Assembly: GCF_017308075.1 (NCBI RefSeq)
Contig: NZ_JAFKFX010000024.1
Coordinates: 310,001-374,000 of the forward strand
Length of the DNA stretch: 64,000 nucleotides
DNA from: Allobosea sp.
Lineage (GTDB): Bacteria; Pseudomonadota; Alphaproteobacteria; Rhizobiales; Beijerinckiaceae
Reading direction: 5' to 3'
The first letter of the stretch is position 1; each line of letters opens with the position of its first letter. The notes beneath the pieces are model-generated. The model ran no database searches. It was not told the DNA's origin and saw only the letters and a program-made list of their open reading frames with translations. The position numbers were made by a program, and so were the translations under genes. Shown piece by piece: positions 10,073-19,047 of the stretch.

Positions 10073-10102
10073 GGCCGGGCCGCAAAAAACTGCGGCCCGG
10101 CC
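10073..10102. terminator. Strong hairpin after the chemoreceptor gene
   Basis: Perfect 12-bp arms (GGCCGGGCCGCA and its complement) enclose a 6-nt A-rich loop, 12 bp after the chemoreceptor stop and 50 bp before the convergent small gene ends. No U-run follows on either strand, so it may act as a bidirectional transcript-end hairpin or as a Rho-associated 3' end. Confidence 0.6.
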
Positions 10103-10152
10103 AACACCAAAGCCCGCCAGTTCGGCGATGAGTCTTGCGCAACGCTGCCCGG

Positions 10153-10428
10153 TCAGCGCCGCTCGATGCGTTGCAGATGGCAGATCTTGACCCGCCCGCC
10201 CCGGCCGTCCGAGCGCCAGCTGCAGCCCGGGTTGCGCGGCTTGCCCCGATAGAGATGGTAGACGCCGCGCTTCCGGCGGTCGAAGCGCTGGTTCGAAGCG
10301 TCATGCCCGCCGATGCGGACATTGTCGCCGAAGCGCACCTCGGCGCTCGCCGGCGTCGCCGAGACAGGCAGCAGAGCGAACATCCCCGCAATCAGGAGCC
10401 CTCCTGCCCCGGCCTGCAACCTCGCCAT
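10153..10428 (-). CDS. Small exported hypothetical protein
   Basis: 91 aa with an N-terminal signal peptide (hydrophobic stretch LLIAGMFALLPV, probable cleavage after the ASA near residue 29). The mature part is short and basic and contains two cysteines (PGCSWR and KICHLQ) that could form a disulphide. I do not recognise the family. It lies 8 bp downstream of the DUF6644-like membrane protein on the same strand and may end that operon. Confidence 0.6.
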   Translation of the reverse strand: MARLQAGAGGLLIAGMFALLPVSATPASAEVRFGDNVRIGGHDASNQRFDRRKRGVYHLYRGKPRNPGCSWRSDGRGGRVKICHLQRIERR

Positions 10429-10436
10429 CCCGCCTC

Positions 10437-10904
10437 CTACAGAAATCCGATCCAGCGCCCCGCAAGCAGCGTCGCGAGCCAGAGCGTCGCCGAGACCGCC
10501 GCCCGAAAGCGCATCGCAGCCGTCACCATCCCGCTCGCGAGCGCCCTGCGGTAGCCACCAGCATGCTGCAGCCCGATATTGGCGATGGCGAACGCCAGCA
10601 AGCCGAGCTTCCAGAGGAAGGCTTCATTGGCGAGATACTCGTCCGGCTTGACGGTGAACAGCCAAAACCCCGTCGACAGCGCCAGCGCCAACCCGAAGCC
10701 GGCGGCGCGCGTCAGGAAGGCCGCGATCACCGCCAGCGGCACGGCGCGAAAGAAACCGAGAACCCGCAGGTCGAGCGGCAGGATCGCGCCGACCAGTAGT
10801 CCGATCCCGAGGATGTGGGCGGCGTTGACGAAGAGATAGGCGGTGCCGGATTGCCGGATCAGCACGGCGCCCGGCCAGGCCGCAAGACCGGTCAAGACGT
10901 CCAT
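10437..10904 (-). CDS. DUF6644-like integral membrane protein
   Basis: 155 aa with four or five hydrophobic helices. The first segment, SGTAYLFVNAAHILGIGLLV, carries a His inside the membrane, and a second (IANIGLQHAG) has another; paired intramembrane histidines hint at haem or metal binding, but this is inference. Start is the ATG at 10904, 8 bp downstream of the DUF6152-like gene; the frame is open far upstream but without protein character. These two families are often neighbours in Hyphomicrobiales, from memory. Function is unknown. Confidence 0.7.
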   Translation of the reverse strand: MDVLTGLAAWPGAVLIRQSGTAYLFVNAAHILGIGLLVGAILPLDLRVLGFFRAVPLAVIAAFLTRAAGFGLALALSTGFWLFTVKPDEYLANEAFLWKLGLLAFAIANIGLQHAGGYRRALASGMVTAAMRFRAAVSATLWLATLLAGRWIGFL

Positions 10905-10912
10905 GGGCGGCG

Positions 10913-11320
10913 TCAGTTCGTGCGGATCCTCTCCGGATACATGTCGTAGTTCTTGCCGGCCAGCACGATCCGTACCGCTTTCATATGGGTCTTGCTCTTG
11001 TCGAGATGCCGGTTGCCGATCGCGGTCACCGCATCGCCCACCTTGGCGGTCGTACCGGTGAAGCCCGAGCGCTCGGTCTGGCTGGGATTGCCGAGATCGA
11101 CCTGCCAGACCTTGCCGTCGGCCGCGGTGACCATCAGCATCGGATGCGGCGGAGCCATGGAGATGCTGCGGATCGTGCCCTTCAGCTCCATCTGCTCGCC
11201 CGCGGCCCAGGACCAGCCGTGATGAGCGAGCACCGGTGCGGCAGCGAGAACGCCCGCCGCGAGCGACCATGAAACAAGGTTCCGGCGGAAAAGCGAAAAG
11301 CGAAAGCTGCGATGGGTCAT
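10913..11320 (-). CDS. DUF6152-like periplasmic protein
   Basis: 135 aa with a twin-arginine-like or Sec signal peptide (FRRNLVSWSLAAGVLAAAPVLA), followed directly by the family hallmark HHGWSWA. The rest is a compact OB-like beta domain with HPMLMVTAADGKVWQVDLG and GDAVTAIGNRHLDKS. The exposed His-His after the signal peptide may bind a metal. It is transcribed with the DUF6644-like membrane protein. The two may form a periplasmic/membrane pair, but no activity is established. Confidence 0.72.
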   Translation of the reverse strand: MTHRSFRFSLFRRNLVSWSLAAGVLAAAPVLAHHGWSWAAGEQMELKGTIRSISMAPPHPMLMVTAADGKVWQVDLGNPSQTERSGFTGTTAKVGDAVTAIGNRHLDKSKTHMKAVRIVLAGKNYDMYPERIRTN

Positions 11321-11428
11321 GGATCGGCTCCCTGTGCGCTCTGGCAGATGCCGGGACTATAGCCCCCGGCATCGCCAAGCTCATGGCGCCACCCGCGACC
11401 GCAAATCACGATCCGATCAGCGGCCGGA

Positions 11429-12565
11429 TCAGCCCCGACCGGCGACCACGACGAGCCGCGTGATCTCGCCGCGCAGGAAGGCCTGCAGGAAGCGGTCATA
11501 GTCCTTGACCGAGACGCAGCCATTGGAATCGCCGCGCGGACCGAGCAGGTAGCTGTGCACCAGAAGGCCTGTGCGGCCGAAGATCTTGCCGGCGCCGCCG
11601 ACCGGATGCATCCGGATCGCCCGCACGCCGTGGAACAGAGCCTCGCGCTCGGTCAGCGTGTAGACATGCGGCGGCGTCGGCCCGTGCATCCGGACATGGA
11701 CATAGCGCAGATCGTTCATCTTCTCGCCGAGGCCGGAATTCGCCACGAGGCGCTCGCCATTCGGCAGATAGAGCGTGCGGGCGCTGATGTCATAGACCGC
11801 GGTCTTGGGGCCGACACTCATCGGCGAGGCCATCGGAGACGGCGCAGGCGCCGGCTCGGGCGCCACCGTCAAGCCACTGCCGCGACGCCCGGTGATGTCG
11901 TCCTGCGGCGCCGCATAGGCGAGCTGCGTACCCGTGCTCGGCGTGCGTGCGCCGAAGATCTTCTCGAGGAAGGAGCGGTTGTCGACCGGCGGCTCGGCCG
12001 CGACGGCGACGTCCTTGCTCCGGCGCGAGGCAGCGCGAGTCGTGGCGCGCGGTTCGGGCACGGAAGGCAGCCTGAGATCGGACGGGCGGGGCACCGGCAA
12101 GGGGCTGATCAGCGCGATCTGCTGCTGCGGCTCGATTGTTGACGGTGCAGGCTGGAGAACCGACGCGACCGCGGGACTGGACGGCGCAGACGGCGCGATC
12201 GACCCGGTGGTCTCCGGGTCAAGCACTACGAGCTTTGCCGCCGCCTTGGTCGACTGGAAGCCTCCGGCGAGCGGCCTGGTCTCGGCGAACGGCCGCGCGA
12301 CATAGCCGGCGACATAGCCGGGCCTGAGCAATGGCGTGGAGGTGGCACTCACAGGGGCGGCGAGCTTGGCCGGCACCGCCCGCGCCATCTGGGCGGGCGG
12401 GCTTCCGGCGTCGCCGGTCTCGACCGACTTGCCCGACCAGGCCGAGAAGCCGGCCGCGGCCGCGCCGCCGAGCCCGACCAAGATGGCGAGGCGCATGATG
12501 GGCCCATGGCCACGCTTGCGCCCGAGGCTATAGGCATAGCCGGACGACCTGTTCGAAATACGCAT
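11429..12565 (-). CDS. DUF2778 (Tlde1-like) L,D-transpeptidase-type protein
   Basis: 378 aa from ATG 12565, whose N-terminus (MRISNRSSGYAYSLGRKRGHG) is typical of the Hyphomicrobiales family. One membrane anchor (about residues 23-42) is followed by a long Pro/Ala-rich linker and a C-terminal DUF2778 domain of about 125 residues. The domain has the L,D-transpeptidase-like active-site arrangement: a His in LLVHSYLLGPRGDSNGC, the Cys of that motif, and an upstream RMHPVGG. DUF2778 includes the secreted Tlde1 toxins that attack peptidoglycan tetrapeptides, but an anchored chromosomal copy without an immunity gene is more likely a housekeeping envelope enzyme. Confidence 0.78.
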   Translation of the reverse strand: MRISNRSSGYAYSLGRKRGHGPIMRLAILVGLGGAAAAGFSAWSGKSVETGDAGSPPAQMARAVPAKLAAPVSATSTPLLRPGYVAGYVARPFAETRPLAGGFQSTKAAAKLVVLDPETTGSIAPSAPSSPAVASVLQPAPSTIEPQQQIALISPLPVPRPSDLRLPSVPEPRATTRAASRRSKDVAVAAEPPVDNRSFLEKIFGARTPSTGTQLAYAAPQDDITGRRGSGLTVAPEPAPAPSPMASPMSVGPKTAVYDISARTLYLPNGERLVANSGLGEKMNDLRYVHVRMHGPTPPHVYTLTEREALFHGVRAIRMHPVGGAGKIFGRTGLLVHSYLLGPRGDSNGCVSVKDYDRFLQAFLRGEITRLVVVAGRG

Positions 12566-12763
12566 ACGCAACGCCTCGGGACACCTGGACGCCGTACTGA
12601 ACCGACGCTGACCATCGCCCGCCCGCGCTAAGCGAACAGGCTTTCCCGGCCGGTGCCTGGTTGTGGGAGCGCCCAACCTCGTGGGTCCATTGAGCGCGCG
12701 CTTGGTTAATCCCGGATGAATCGCGGCGAAGAAATTTGACGGGACACCCCGCTGCGAAAATGC

Positions 12764-12797
12764 GCCGGGGCACCTGCCTCGCGGCAGATGCCCCGGC
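12764..12797 (-). terminator. Rho-independent terminator after the ring-cleaving dioxygenase
   Basis: A long hairpin 16 bp past the dioxygenase stop: outer arms GCCGGGGCA/TGCCCCGGC, one mismatch, inner arms CTGCC/GGCAG, 4-nt loop. On the minus strand the transcript continues with GCATTTTC, giving a short U-run. Confidence 0.7.
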
Positions 12798-12812
12798 CGG
12801 TTCAGGACAGTG

Positions 12813-13760
12813 CTAGAGCGGCTTCAGCCCGGCCTCGATCGCCGCTCGCTTCGCCTCCAGGAAGGGCGGCAGCGACAGGGCTTCGCCCATGGTCTCGGCC
12901 GGCTCGTCGGTGGCGAAGCCCGGCCCGTCGCTGGCGATCTCGATCAGGATCCCGTTCGGCTCGCGCAGATAGAGCGAACGGAAGTAGAAGCGATCGACCG
13001 GCCCGCTATTGGGATAGCCGGATTCGCGCAGCCGCTCGGCCCAGGCATCGTATTCGCCGAAGCTCGGCGTCCGCAGCGCGAGATGATGCACGCCGCCCGC
13101 CCCTTCGCGGGCCTGCGGCAGTCCGGGTTCGACCGCGACGTGCAGCTCGGCCGCCGGCCCGCCCTCGCCGATCCTGAAGACATGGATGTCCCCCGAGGCA
13201 TGCGCGGCATGCTGGTAGTTCGAGGTCCGCTCCAGCCCGAGCAGCTTGGTCAGGACGAGCTCGGTGCGCTCGATCTGCGGCACAGAGATCGTCACCGGCC
13301 CCAGCCCGCGGATCTGGTGCTCGGCCGGAACCGGGCTCTTCTCCCAGACCGCGAACGGAATCGCGCCGCCGTCGACGACGAGTGTCAGGCGCTGGCCCTC
13401 CGGATCCTCGAAATCGAGTGCCGCACGGCCATTGATCCCGACGATGTCCGAGACGGCGACGCCAGCCGCCGACAGCCGCTGCCGCCACCATTCGAGCGAG
13501 GCTTCGTTCGCGACGCGCAGGGCGGTGCGGACGATCGAATGCGTGCCGCGCCGCGCCGGCGCCGTCGGCCAGTCGAAGAAGGTCAGATCAGTGCCGGGCG
13601 AGCCGGCGCCATCGGCATAGAACAGGTGATAGGCCGAGGTGTCGTCCTGGTTCACGGTCTTCTTCACCAGCCGCAGGCCGAGCGTCTCGACATAGAAGCG
13701 GTGGTTCTGCGCAGCCTGCGCGGTGATCGCGGTGACGTGGTGAATGCCTGTGAGTTGCAT
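12813..13760 (-). CDS. Ring-cleaving dioxygenase (VOC/glyoxalase family, MhqO-like)
   Basis: 315 aa from the ATG at 13760, preceded by AGGAAAGGGG. Two vicinal-oxygen-chelate domains are visible: N-terminal GIHHVTAITAQAAQNHRFYV and C-terminal GGVHHLALRTPSFGEYDAW, with a late metal-ligand Glu in NGILIEIASDGPGF. The motifs supply the two His and one Glu of the metal site. Family members cleave hydroquinones or related diols extradiolically, and several are induced by quinone stress. It is not in an evident operon, and the real substrate is unknown. Confidence 0.88.
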   Translation of the reverse strand: MQLTGIHHVTAITAQAAQNHRFYVETLGLRLVKKTVNQDDTSAYHLFYADGAGSPGTDLTFFDWPTAPARRGTHSIVRTALRVANEASLEWWRQRLSAAGVAVSDIVGINGRAALDFEDPEGQRLTLVVDGGAIPFAVWEKSPVPAEHQIRGLGPVTISVPQIERTELVLTKLLGLERTSNYQHAAHASGDIHVFRIGEGGPAAELHVAVEPGLPQAREGAGGVHHLALRTPSFGEYDAWAERLRESGYPNSGPVDRFYFRSLYLREPNGILIEIASDGPGFATDEPAETMGEALSLPPFLEAKRAAIEAGLKPL

Positions 13761-13896
13761 GGCGTGAGCCCCTTTCCTGGCGCCGCCACCTTTCGGCGAC
13801 GCACGCTGTTGCATCGGTCGTCACCAAGATAGGCATTGCCGTCACGCCACAAAGCCACCCTCACGACAATCATACATTGCAAAAATGCAATCAACC

Positions 13897-14247
13897 TTAA
13901 GGCTTCGCAGGCGAGGTGCCGGCCGGAGGCGGCGACAGAGCAGGCTTGCCGGCCTGATCGGCGGGTGTCGTCGGTGTCGTGCAGTCCTGCGGCTTCTTTT
14001 CGCAGTCATACACCATGGTCGGCGCTGCCGACTGTCCCGCCTGTCCGGCGGAGGGCAGGATCATGTTCTGGCCCTTGTCGACCTGCGCCGGATGCGTCGT
14101 CTGCGGCCCGACGCCCGGCTGCGTAGGCGGGCTCGGCTCCGGCGAAGGCTCGGGCGGCGTCGCGGTCTGGGCGAAACCCTGGCCTGCGCCGAGCGCTACG
14201 CTGATCAGCAGTGCAAATAGGGGCGTTCCTGTACGGCTTCGTGCCAT
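13897..14247 (-). CDS. Pro/Thr-rich exported hypothetical protein
   Basis: 116 aa from the ATG at 14247 with a clear Sec signal peptide (LFALLISVALGAGQGFAQ). The mature part is low-complexity, rich in Pro, Thr, Ser and Gln, with one Cys pair in MVYDCEKKPQDC. It is probably a disordered periplasmic protein. I do not recognise a family. It is separated by 70 bp from the aromatic-CoA monooxygenase upstream of it on the same strand and may be an unrelated lodger. Confidence 0.5.
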   Translation of the reverse strand: MARSRTGTPLFALLISVALGAGQGFAQTATPPEPSPEPSPPTQPGVGPQTTHPAQVDKGQNMILPSAGQAGQSAAPTMVYDCEKKPQDCTTPTTPADQAGKPALSPPPAGTSPAKP

Positions 14248-14317
14248 GGCGTTGCCTCGCATCGTCCAAAAAAGAGGTTTGGACGACAACCCGCCGGCAG
14301 GCCGCGAGGTTCCCGCG

Positions 14318-16672
14318 CTATTCCGCGGCCCTGGCCTGCTGCGCCGCAACCGCTCCCTCGCCATGGCGGCTCGGCTTGGCCTTGAGCTTGAGTTCGCGCA
14401 GCTCCTCGCGCTCGCGCGGCGTGTTACGCATCAGCTGGTCCTTGCCGGGCTGGTACTGCACGGGCTGGGCGACATCCGCCCCATACCAGGCCGCGGCGCG
14501 CAGCACGAAGGACGGGTCGGCCAGATGCGGCCGCCCGAGCGCCACGAGATCGGCCCGCCCGGCCGCGACGATGGTGTTGGCCTGATCGGCAGAGGTGATC
14601 GCCCCGACGCACATCGTCGCGACGCCGGCCTCGTTGCGGATCCGATCGGAGAACGGCGTCTGGAACATCCGCCCGTAATGCGGCCTTGCCTTGGGCGTGG
14701 TCTGCCCGGTCGAGACGTCGACGAGATCGCAGCCGGCCGCTGCGAACGCCTCCGAGATCGCTACCGCATCCTCGGCGCTGATGCCGCCCTCCTGCCAGTC
14801 GGTCGCAGAGATACGGACCGACATCGGCTTGCCGGACGGCCAAGTTTTGCGAAGTTCCGCAAAGACTTCGAGCGGATAGCGCATCCGGTTTTCGAGCGAG
14901 CCGCCATAGGCGTCGTTGCGCCGATTGGTCAGCGGCGAGAGGAAGCTGGCGAGCAGGTAGCCATGGGCGCAATGCAGCTCCAGCATGTCGAAGCCGGCGC
15001 GCAGACCGCGCTCTGCGGCCAGCACGAAGTCGGCCAGTACCCGGTCCATGTCGACGCGCGTCATCTCACGCGGGACCTGGCTCTCGGGATAATAGGGCAA
15101 CGGCGACGCCGAGATGATCGGCCAGCCCCCCTCATCGAGCGGGCGGTCCATGCCGTCCCACATCAGCTTGCTCGCGCCCTTGCGTCCGGCATGGCCGAGC
15201 TGGAGGCAGAGCTTCGCCGCCGAATTGGCGTGCACGAAGTCGACGATCCGCTTCCAGGCCGCCTCCTGCTCGTCGCTGTAGAGCCCCGCGCAGCCGGGGG
15301 TGATCCGGGCATCGGCCGAGACGCAGGTCATCTCGGTGAAGACCAGCCCCGCCCCACCAATTGCGCGGGCGCCGTAATGCATCAGGTGCCAGTCGCCCGG
15401 CATGCCCTCCTGCGCCGAATACTGGCACATCGGCGAGACGGTGAAGCGGTTCGCGACCCGCATCTCGCGCATCCGGAAAGGCTGGAAGGCCGGCGGCACC
15501 GGCGAACCGTCCCGCCGCACCGCCTGGTCCGCGCCGAGATCCTCTGCGACGAGCCTGTCGACGGCTGCGACGAACTCCGGAGCCCGCAAGGCGAGATTGT
15601 CATAGGTGATCGCCTTGGAGCGGGTCATCAGCCCGAAGGCGAAGCGCAGCGGCTCGACAGCCCAGAAGCGCTCGAGCTGCTCGAACCAGACCAGCGAGAC
15701 ATCGGCCGCATGCTGCGTCTTCTCGACCTCCTCGCGCCGAACTGACTCGAAGGAAGCGAGCGCGGCCCGGACATCGAGCCCGGCCCGAAGGAAGGCGCCA
15801 TGCAGCGCGATCGCATCCTCCATGGCGAGCTTGGTGCCGGAGCCGATCGAGAAATGCGCGGTCGCCTTGGCATCGCCGAGCAGGACGACATTGTCGACCA
15901 CCCAGTTCCGGCAGCGGATCATCGGGAACTGGCGCCAGAGCGAGCGATTGGTGATCAGACGATGCCCCTGGAGTTCCTCGGCGAAAACCGTCTCGAGGAA
16001 GGCGGCCGACCGCGCCTCGTCCATGCCCTCGAGCCCGGCCCGGGCAAAAGTCTCCGGATCGGTCTCCAGCACCCAGGTCGATTGCCCCGCCTCGTACTGA
16101 TAGCAATGGGCGATGAAGACGCCGTGCTGCGTCTCCTTGAAGAAGAAGGTGAAAGCGTCGAAGGGCCGGGTCGAGCCCATCCAGACGAAGCGGTTCGGCC
16201 GCAGATCGACCTCGGGCGCGAAGCGGTCCCGGTCGCCTTCCCGGATACGGCTGTTGATGCCGTCCGCACCGACGACGAGGTCATAGTCGCGCTTCAGGGC
16301 GGCAATATCGACGATCTCCTCGGTGAAGCGCAGCGCAACGCCGACCTCACGGGCCCGCTCCTGCAGCAGCATCAGCAGGGTTCGGCGCGAGCAGCCGCAG
16401 AAGCCGTTGCCGGAGATCCGCTGCTGCGTGCCTTTGAAATGGATCGAGATGTCGTCCCAATAGGCGAAGCGCGAGACGATCGCCTCATAGCTCGGCAGGT
16501 CGGCCGCCTTGAACAGGTCGAGCGTCTGGTCGGAGAAGACGACGCCGAAGCCGAACGTGTCGTCATGGTGGTTGCGTTCGAACACGGTGACGTCGAGCGC
16601 CGGCCAGTCGCGCTTCATCAGAAGCGCATAATAGAGCCCCGCCGGTCCGCCGCCCACCACCGCAATGCGCAT
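14318..16672 (-). CDS. Bifunctional aryl-CoA monooxygenase/reductase (2-aminobenzoyl-CoA or salicylyl-CoA type)
   Basis: 784 aa, a two-domain flavoprotein. Residues 1-380 are a UbiH/PHBH-like FAD monooxygenase with the dinucleotide motif [12 protein letters not shown], the mid-domain [15 protein letters not shown] and the second FAD motif near [20 protein letters not shown]. Residues 400-765 are an Old-Yellow-Enzyme-like FMN domain ([26 protein letters not shown]). This fusion is the hallmark of 2-aminobenzoyl-CoA monooxygenase/reductase and of fused salicylyl-CoA 5-hydroxylases, which hydroxylate and, in the former, also reduce the ring of the CoA thioester. The gene diverges from an SDR-MarR-hydratase-dehydrogenase-ligase run that fits the later steps. 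An operator-like palindrome lies 27 bp before the ATG. Which of the two substrates is used cannot be told from sequence alone. Confidence 0.88.
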   Translation of the reverse strand: MRIAVVGGGPAGLYYALLMKRDWPALDVTVFERNHHDDTFGFGVVFSDQTLDLFKAADLPSYEAIVSRFAYWDDISIHFKGTQQRISGNGFCGCSRRTLLMLLQERAREVGVALRFTEEIVDIAALKRDYDLVVGADGINSRIREGDRDRFAPEVDLRPNRFVWMGSTRPFDAFTFFFKETQHGVFIAHCYQYEAGQSTWVLETDPETFARAGLEGMDEARSAAFLETVFAEELQGHRLITNRSLWRQFPMIRCRNWVVDNVVLLGDAKATAHFSIGSGTKLAMEDAIALHGAFLRAGLDVRAALASFESVRREEVEKTQHAADVSLVWFEQLERFWAVEPLRFAFGLMTRSKAITYDNLALRAPEFVAAVDRLVAEDLGADQAVRRDGSPVPPAFQPFRMREMRVANRFTVSPMCQYSAQEGMPGDWHLMHYGARAIGGAGLVFTEMTCVSADARITPGCAGLYSDEQEAAWKRIVDFVHANSAAKLCLQLGHAGRKGASKLMWDGMDRPLDEGGWPIISASPLPYYPESQVPREMTRVDMDRVLADFVLAAERGLRAGFDMLELHCAHGYLLASFLSPLTNRRNDAYGGSLENRMRYPLEVFAELRKTWPSGKPMSVRISATDWQEGGISAEDAVAISEAFAAAGCDLVDVSTGQTTPKARPHYGRMFQTPFSDRIRNEAGVATMCVGAITSADQANTIVAAGRADLVALGRPHLADPSFVLRAAAWYGADVAQPVQYQPGKDQLMRNTPREREELRELKLKAKPSRHGEGAVAAQQARAAE

Positions 16673-16698
16673 GACGTCTCTCCGCAAGCTGACGCAGA

Positions 16699-16716
16699 TA
16701 TTTTAGGTCTAAAATA
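16699..16716. promoter_or_regulatory. Operator-like palindrome 1 (probable MarR site)
   Basis: Perfect 8-bp arms TATTTTAG and CTAAAATA around a GT spacer, 27 bp before the start of the monooxygenase gene. Size and symmetry fit a MarR dimer site. The same core recurs at 16858-16875, beside the start of the opposite operon that encodes a MarR protein. Confidence 0.7.
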
Positions 16717-16857
16717 ATTTTCTTTCAACAGCGATACGAAAGGTCAAGACATCCAGCACGTCAAGCCGCCCCTACAATGACATAAGATACTGACAAACAT
16801 CATAATTTATTAGTTTTGACCGCAGCCGTACCGGCATCGGAACGGTCCCTTGCAAAA

Positions 16858-16875
16858 TGCTTCAGACCTAAAATA
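16858..16875. promoter_or_regulatory. Operator-like palindrome 2 (probable MarR site)
   Basis: The right 12 bp, AGACCTAAAATA, match the complement of palindrome 1 exactly; the left arm matches at 5 of 8 positions. It ends 31 bp before the SDR start at 16907. The pair would let one MarR dimer repress each divergent promoter until an aromatic ligand or CoA thioester binds. Confidence 0.6.
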
Positions 16876-16906
16876 TATTGATCCGCAAGACGGGAGTGGC
16901 AGCTTC

Positions 16907-17668
16907 ATGGCATCAGCTCTGGCTGGACAGCATGCCCTGGTGAGCGGCGGTGGACGCGGCATCGGCCGCGCGATCGCCTCGGCCCTTCACCTTGCCGGCG
17001 CCCGGGTCTCGATCATCGGTCGCAACGGGACCATCCTGCAGCAGGTTCTGGACGCCGGCGAGGCCGACCGATCCGCGACCGTCGACGTCACCGACGAGGC
17101 CGCCATGGCCCGGACCCTGGCGGAGCTCTCGGCCGAGCAGCCTTTCGACATCGTCGTGGCCAATGCCGGCGCAGTCGAGACCGCGCCCTTCCGCAAGAGC
17201 GACGCCGCCCTGTTCCGGCGCATGGTCGAGATCAACCTCGTCGGCACGGTCAACAGCTTCCGCCCGGCCCTGCCCGCGATGCTGGAGCGCGGCTCCGGCC
17301 GGCTGATCGCGATTGCCTCGACCGCCGGCCATCGCGGCTACCCTTATGTCTCCGCCTATGTCGCGGCGAAGCATGCCGTGATCGGGTTGGTGCGTTCGCT
17401 CGCTTTGGAGACCGCCCGCAGCGGCATCACCGTCAATGCGGTCTGCCCCGGCTATACCGATACGGACATGGTCGCCGGCAGCATCGCCGCGATCACCGGC
17501 ACGACCGGTGCGACGGCGCAGGATGCCCTGGCGCAACTGGTAAAGGACAATCCGCAGGGCCGGCTGATCACCCCCGAGGAAGTCGCGGCGAGCGTGCTCA
17601 ATCTCTGCCGGCCCGAAAGCCGCGGCATCACCGGCCAATCCCTCCTGATCAATGGTGGGGAGTTCTGA
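16907..17668 (+). CDS. SDR family oxidoreductase of the aryl-CoA island
   Basis: 253 aa from the ATG at 16907, which has GGGAGTGG upstream; an in-frame TTG 57 bp earlier overlaps palindrome 2 and is unlikely. Classical short-chain dehydrogenase: NAD(P) motif [15 protein letters not shown], catalytic Ser in [10 protein letters not shown] and YVAAKHA (Tyr-x-x-x-Lys). In the described 2-aminobenzoyl-CoA pathway a 3-hydroxyacyl-CoA dehydrogenase oxidises the ring hydroxyl; this SDR is well placed for that step, as no other dehydrogenase of that kind is present. Two bp separate it from marR. Confidence 0.88.
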   Translation: MASALAGQHALVSGGGRGIGRAIASALHLAGARVSIIGRNGTILQQVLDAGEADRSATVDVTDEAAMARTLAELSAEQPFDIVVANAGAVETAPFRKSDAALFRRMVEINLVGTVNSFRPALPAMLERGSGRLIAIASTAGHRGYPYVSAYVAAKHAVIGLVRSLALETARSGITVNAVCPGYTDTDMVAGSIAAITGTTGATAQDALAQLVKDNPQGRLITPEEVAASVLNLCRPESRGITGQSLLINGGEF

Positions 17669-17670
17669 CC

Positions 17671-18216
17671 ATGGAAATTCCCGTCAGCGCACTGATGCTC
17701 GACCGCGAGACCAAGGCGAGCGAGCGCCCCGGAGACCACAAGGACGAGCTGCGCCTCTGGCTGCGGCTTTTGACCTGCTCGACCCTGATCGAGAGCGAGA
17801 TCCGCACGAGGCTGCGCGAGGAGTTCAAGACGACGCTGCCGCGCTTCGACCTGATGGCCCAGCTCGAAAAATCGACCACCGGCATGACGGTCGGCGAGGT
17901 CTCGCAGCGCCTGATGGTCTCGAATGGCAATGTCACCGCGGTCGTCGCCGGCCTCCTCGCCGACGGGCTGGTCGACAAGCGCCCGGCCGCCCAGGACCGG
18001 CGCGTGCAGGTTCTGACGCTGACCGCCCAGGGCCGCCGCGCCTTCAAGGCGATGGCGGAGCGCCACGAGGACTGGATCGCCGAGCTCTTCGCCGGGCTGG
18101 AACCGGCCGAGACGGCGCAGCTCTTCCATCTGCTCGGCCGCACCAAGGCCTCGCTGCACAACGCCATCAGCCGCCGCCAGAGCGGCACGCCGGATCCGGC
18201 GGGAGACCAGACATGA
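17671..18216 (+). CDS. MarR family transcriptional regulator
   Basis: 181 aa. Winged helix visible in [23 protein letters not shown], recognition helix [18 protein letters not shown], and wing [18 protein letters not shown] (the DRR motif of the family). N-terminal and C-terminal helices form the dimer interface. It lies within the operon, 2 bp after the SDR and overlapping the hydratase start by 4 bp (ATGA). It probably represses the divergent promoters through the two palindromes at 16699 and 16858 and is relieved by an aryl-CoA or the free acid, as in related regulators of benzoate-type CoA pathways. Confidence 0.92.
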   Translation: MEIPVSALMLDRETKASERPGDHKDELRLWLRLLTCSTLIESEIRTRLREEFKTTLPRFDLMAQLEKSTTGMTVGEVSQRLMVSNGNVTAVVAGLLADGLVDKRPAAQDRRVQVLTLTAQGRRAFKAMAERHEDWIAELFAGLEPAETAQLFHLLGRTKASLHNAISRRQSGTPDPAGDQT

Positions 18217-19046
18217 CCAGCGCCAACCCCGTCACCCTGCCGCTCGCCGGCTTCAAGCCACAGCATTTCCAGCTTTCGATCGCCGGCAAGGTCGCGACCG
18301 TGACGCTGAACCGGCCGGAGAAGAAGAATCCGCTCACCTTCGAGAGCTATCGCGAGCTCGCCGACTTCTTCCTGGCGGCGCAGAAGGAGGAGGAGATCAA
18401 GGCCATCGTCGTCACCGGCGCCGGCGGCAATTTCTCCTCGGGCGGCGACGTCTTCGAGATCATCGGGCCGCTGGTCGCGATGGACACCAAGGATCTCTTG
18501 AAGTTCACGCGCATGACCGGCGAGCTGGTCAAGACGATGCGCGCCTGCCCGCAGCCGGTCATCGCCGCGATCGACGGCATCTGCGCCGGCGCCGGCGCGA
18601 TCATCGCCATGGCCTCCGATCTGCGCCTCGGCACGGCTGAGACCAAGATCGCGTTCCTGTTCAACCGCGTCGGCCTCGCCGGTTGCGACATGGGCGCCTG
18701 CGCGATGCTGCCGCGCATCATCGGCCAGGGACGCGCCGCCGAGCTGCTCTACACCGGCCGCGTCCTGCGTGGCGACGAGGCCGAGCGCTGGGGCTTCCTC
18801 AACCGGCTTCTCGCCCGCGAGAACGTTCTGGCGGAAGCGCAGGCGCTCGCCGCCGAGCTCGCCGACGGCCCGACCTTCGCCAACGCCATGACCAAGCGCA
18901 TGCTGGAAATGGAATGGGCGATGTCGGTCGAGTCCGCGATCGAGGCGGAAGCGGTGGCGCAGGCCTTGTGCATGCAGACCGAAGATTTCGCCCGCGCCTA
19001 CCACGCCTTCGCCGCCAAGCAGAAGCCGGTCTTCGAGGGCAACTGA
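18213..19046 (+). CDS. Enoyl-CoA hydratase/isomerase family protein
   Basis: 277 aa from the ATG that overlaps the marR stop. Crotonase fold: [17 protein letters not shown], oxyanion-hole [15 protein letters not shown] and [19 protein letters not shown]; the helix after it has [24 protein letters not shown]. The catalytic-Glu position of classical hydratases is occupied by residues around GCDMGAC, so a specialised reaction, such as ring-opening hydrolysis or isomerisation on a cyclic CoA ester, is possible. It is co-transcribed with SDR, marR and the acyl-CoA dehydrogenase. Confidence 0.9.
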   Translation: MTSANPVTLPLAGFKPQHFQLSIAGKVATVTLNRPEKKNPLTFESYRELADFFLAAQKEEEIKAIVVTGAGGNFSSGGDVFEIIGPLVAMDTKDLLKFTRMTGELVKTMRACPQPVIAAIDGICAGAGAIIAMASDLRLGTAETKIAFLFNRVGLAGCDMGACAMLPRIIGQGRAAELLYTGRVLRGDEAERWGFLNRLLARENVLAEAQALAAELADGPTFANAMTKRMLEMEWAMSVESAIEAEAVAQALCMQTEDFARAYHAFAAKQKPVFEGN

Positions 19047-19047
19047 C

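Noticed and set aside
11429..12565. Secreted interbacterial toxin (Tlde1)
   Set aside because: The domain fits, but there is a membrane anchor, no immunity gene and no type VI secretion gene nearby; a housekeeping enzyme is likelier.
16850..16906. TTG start of the SDR with 19 extra residues
   Set aside because: It covers the operator-like palindrome and lacks a family-like N-terminus.
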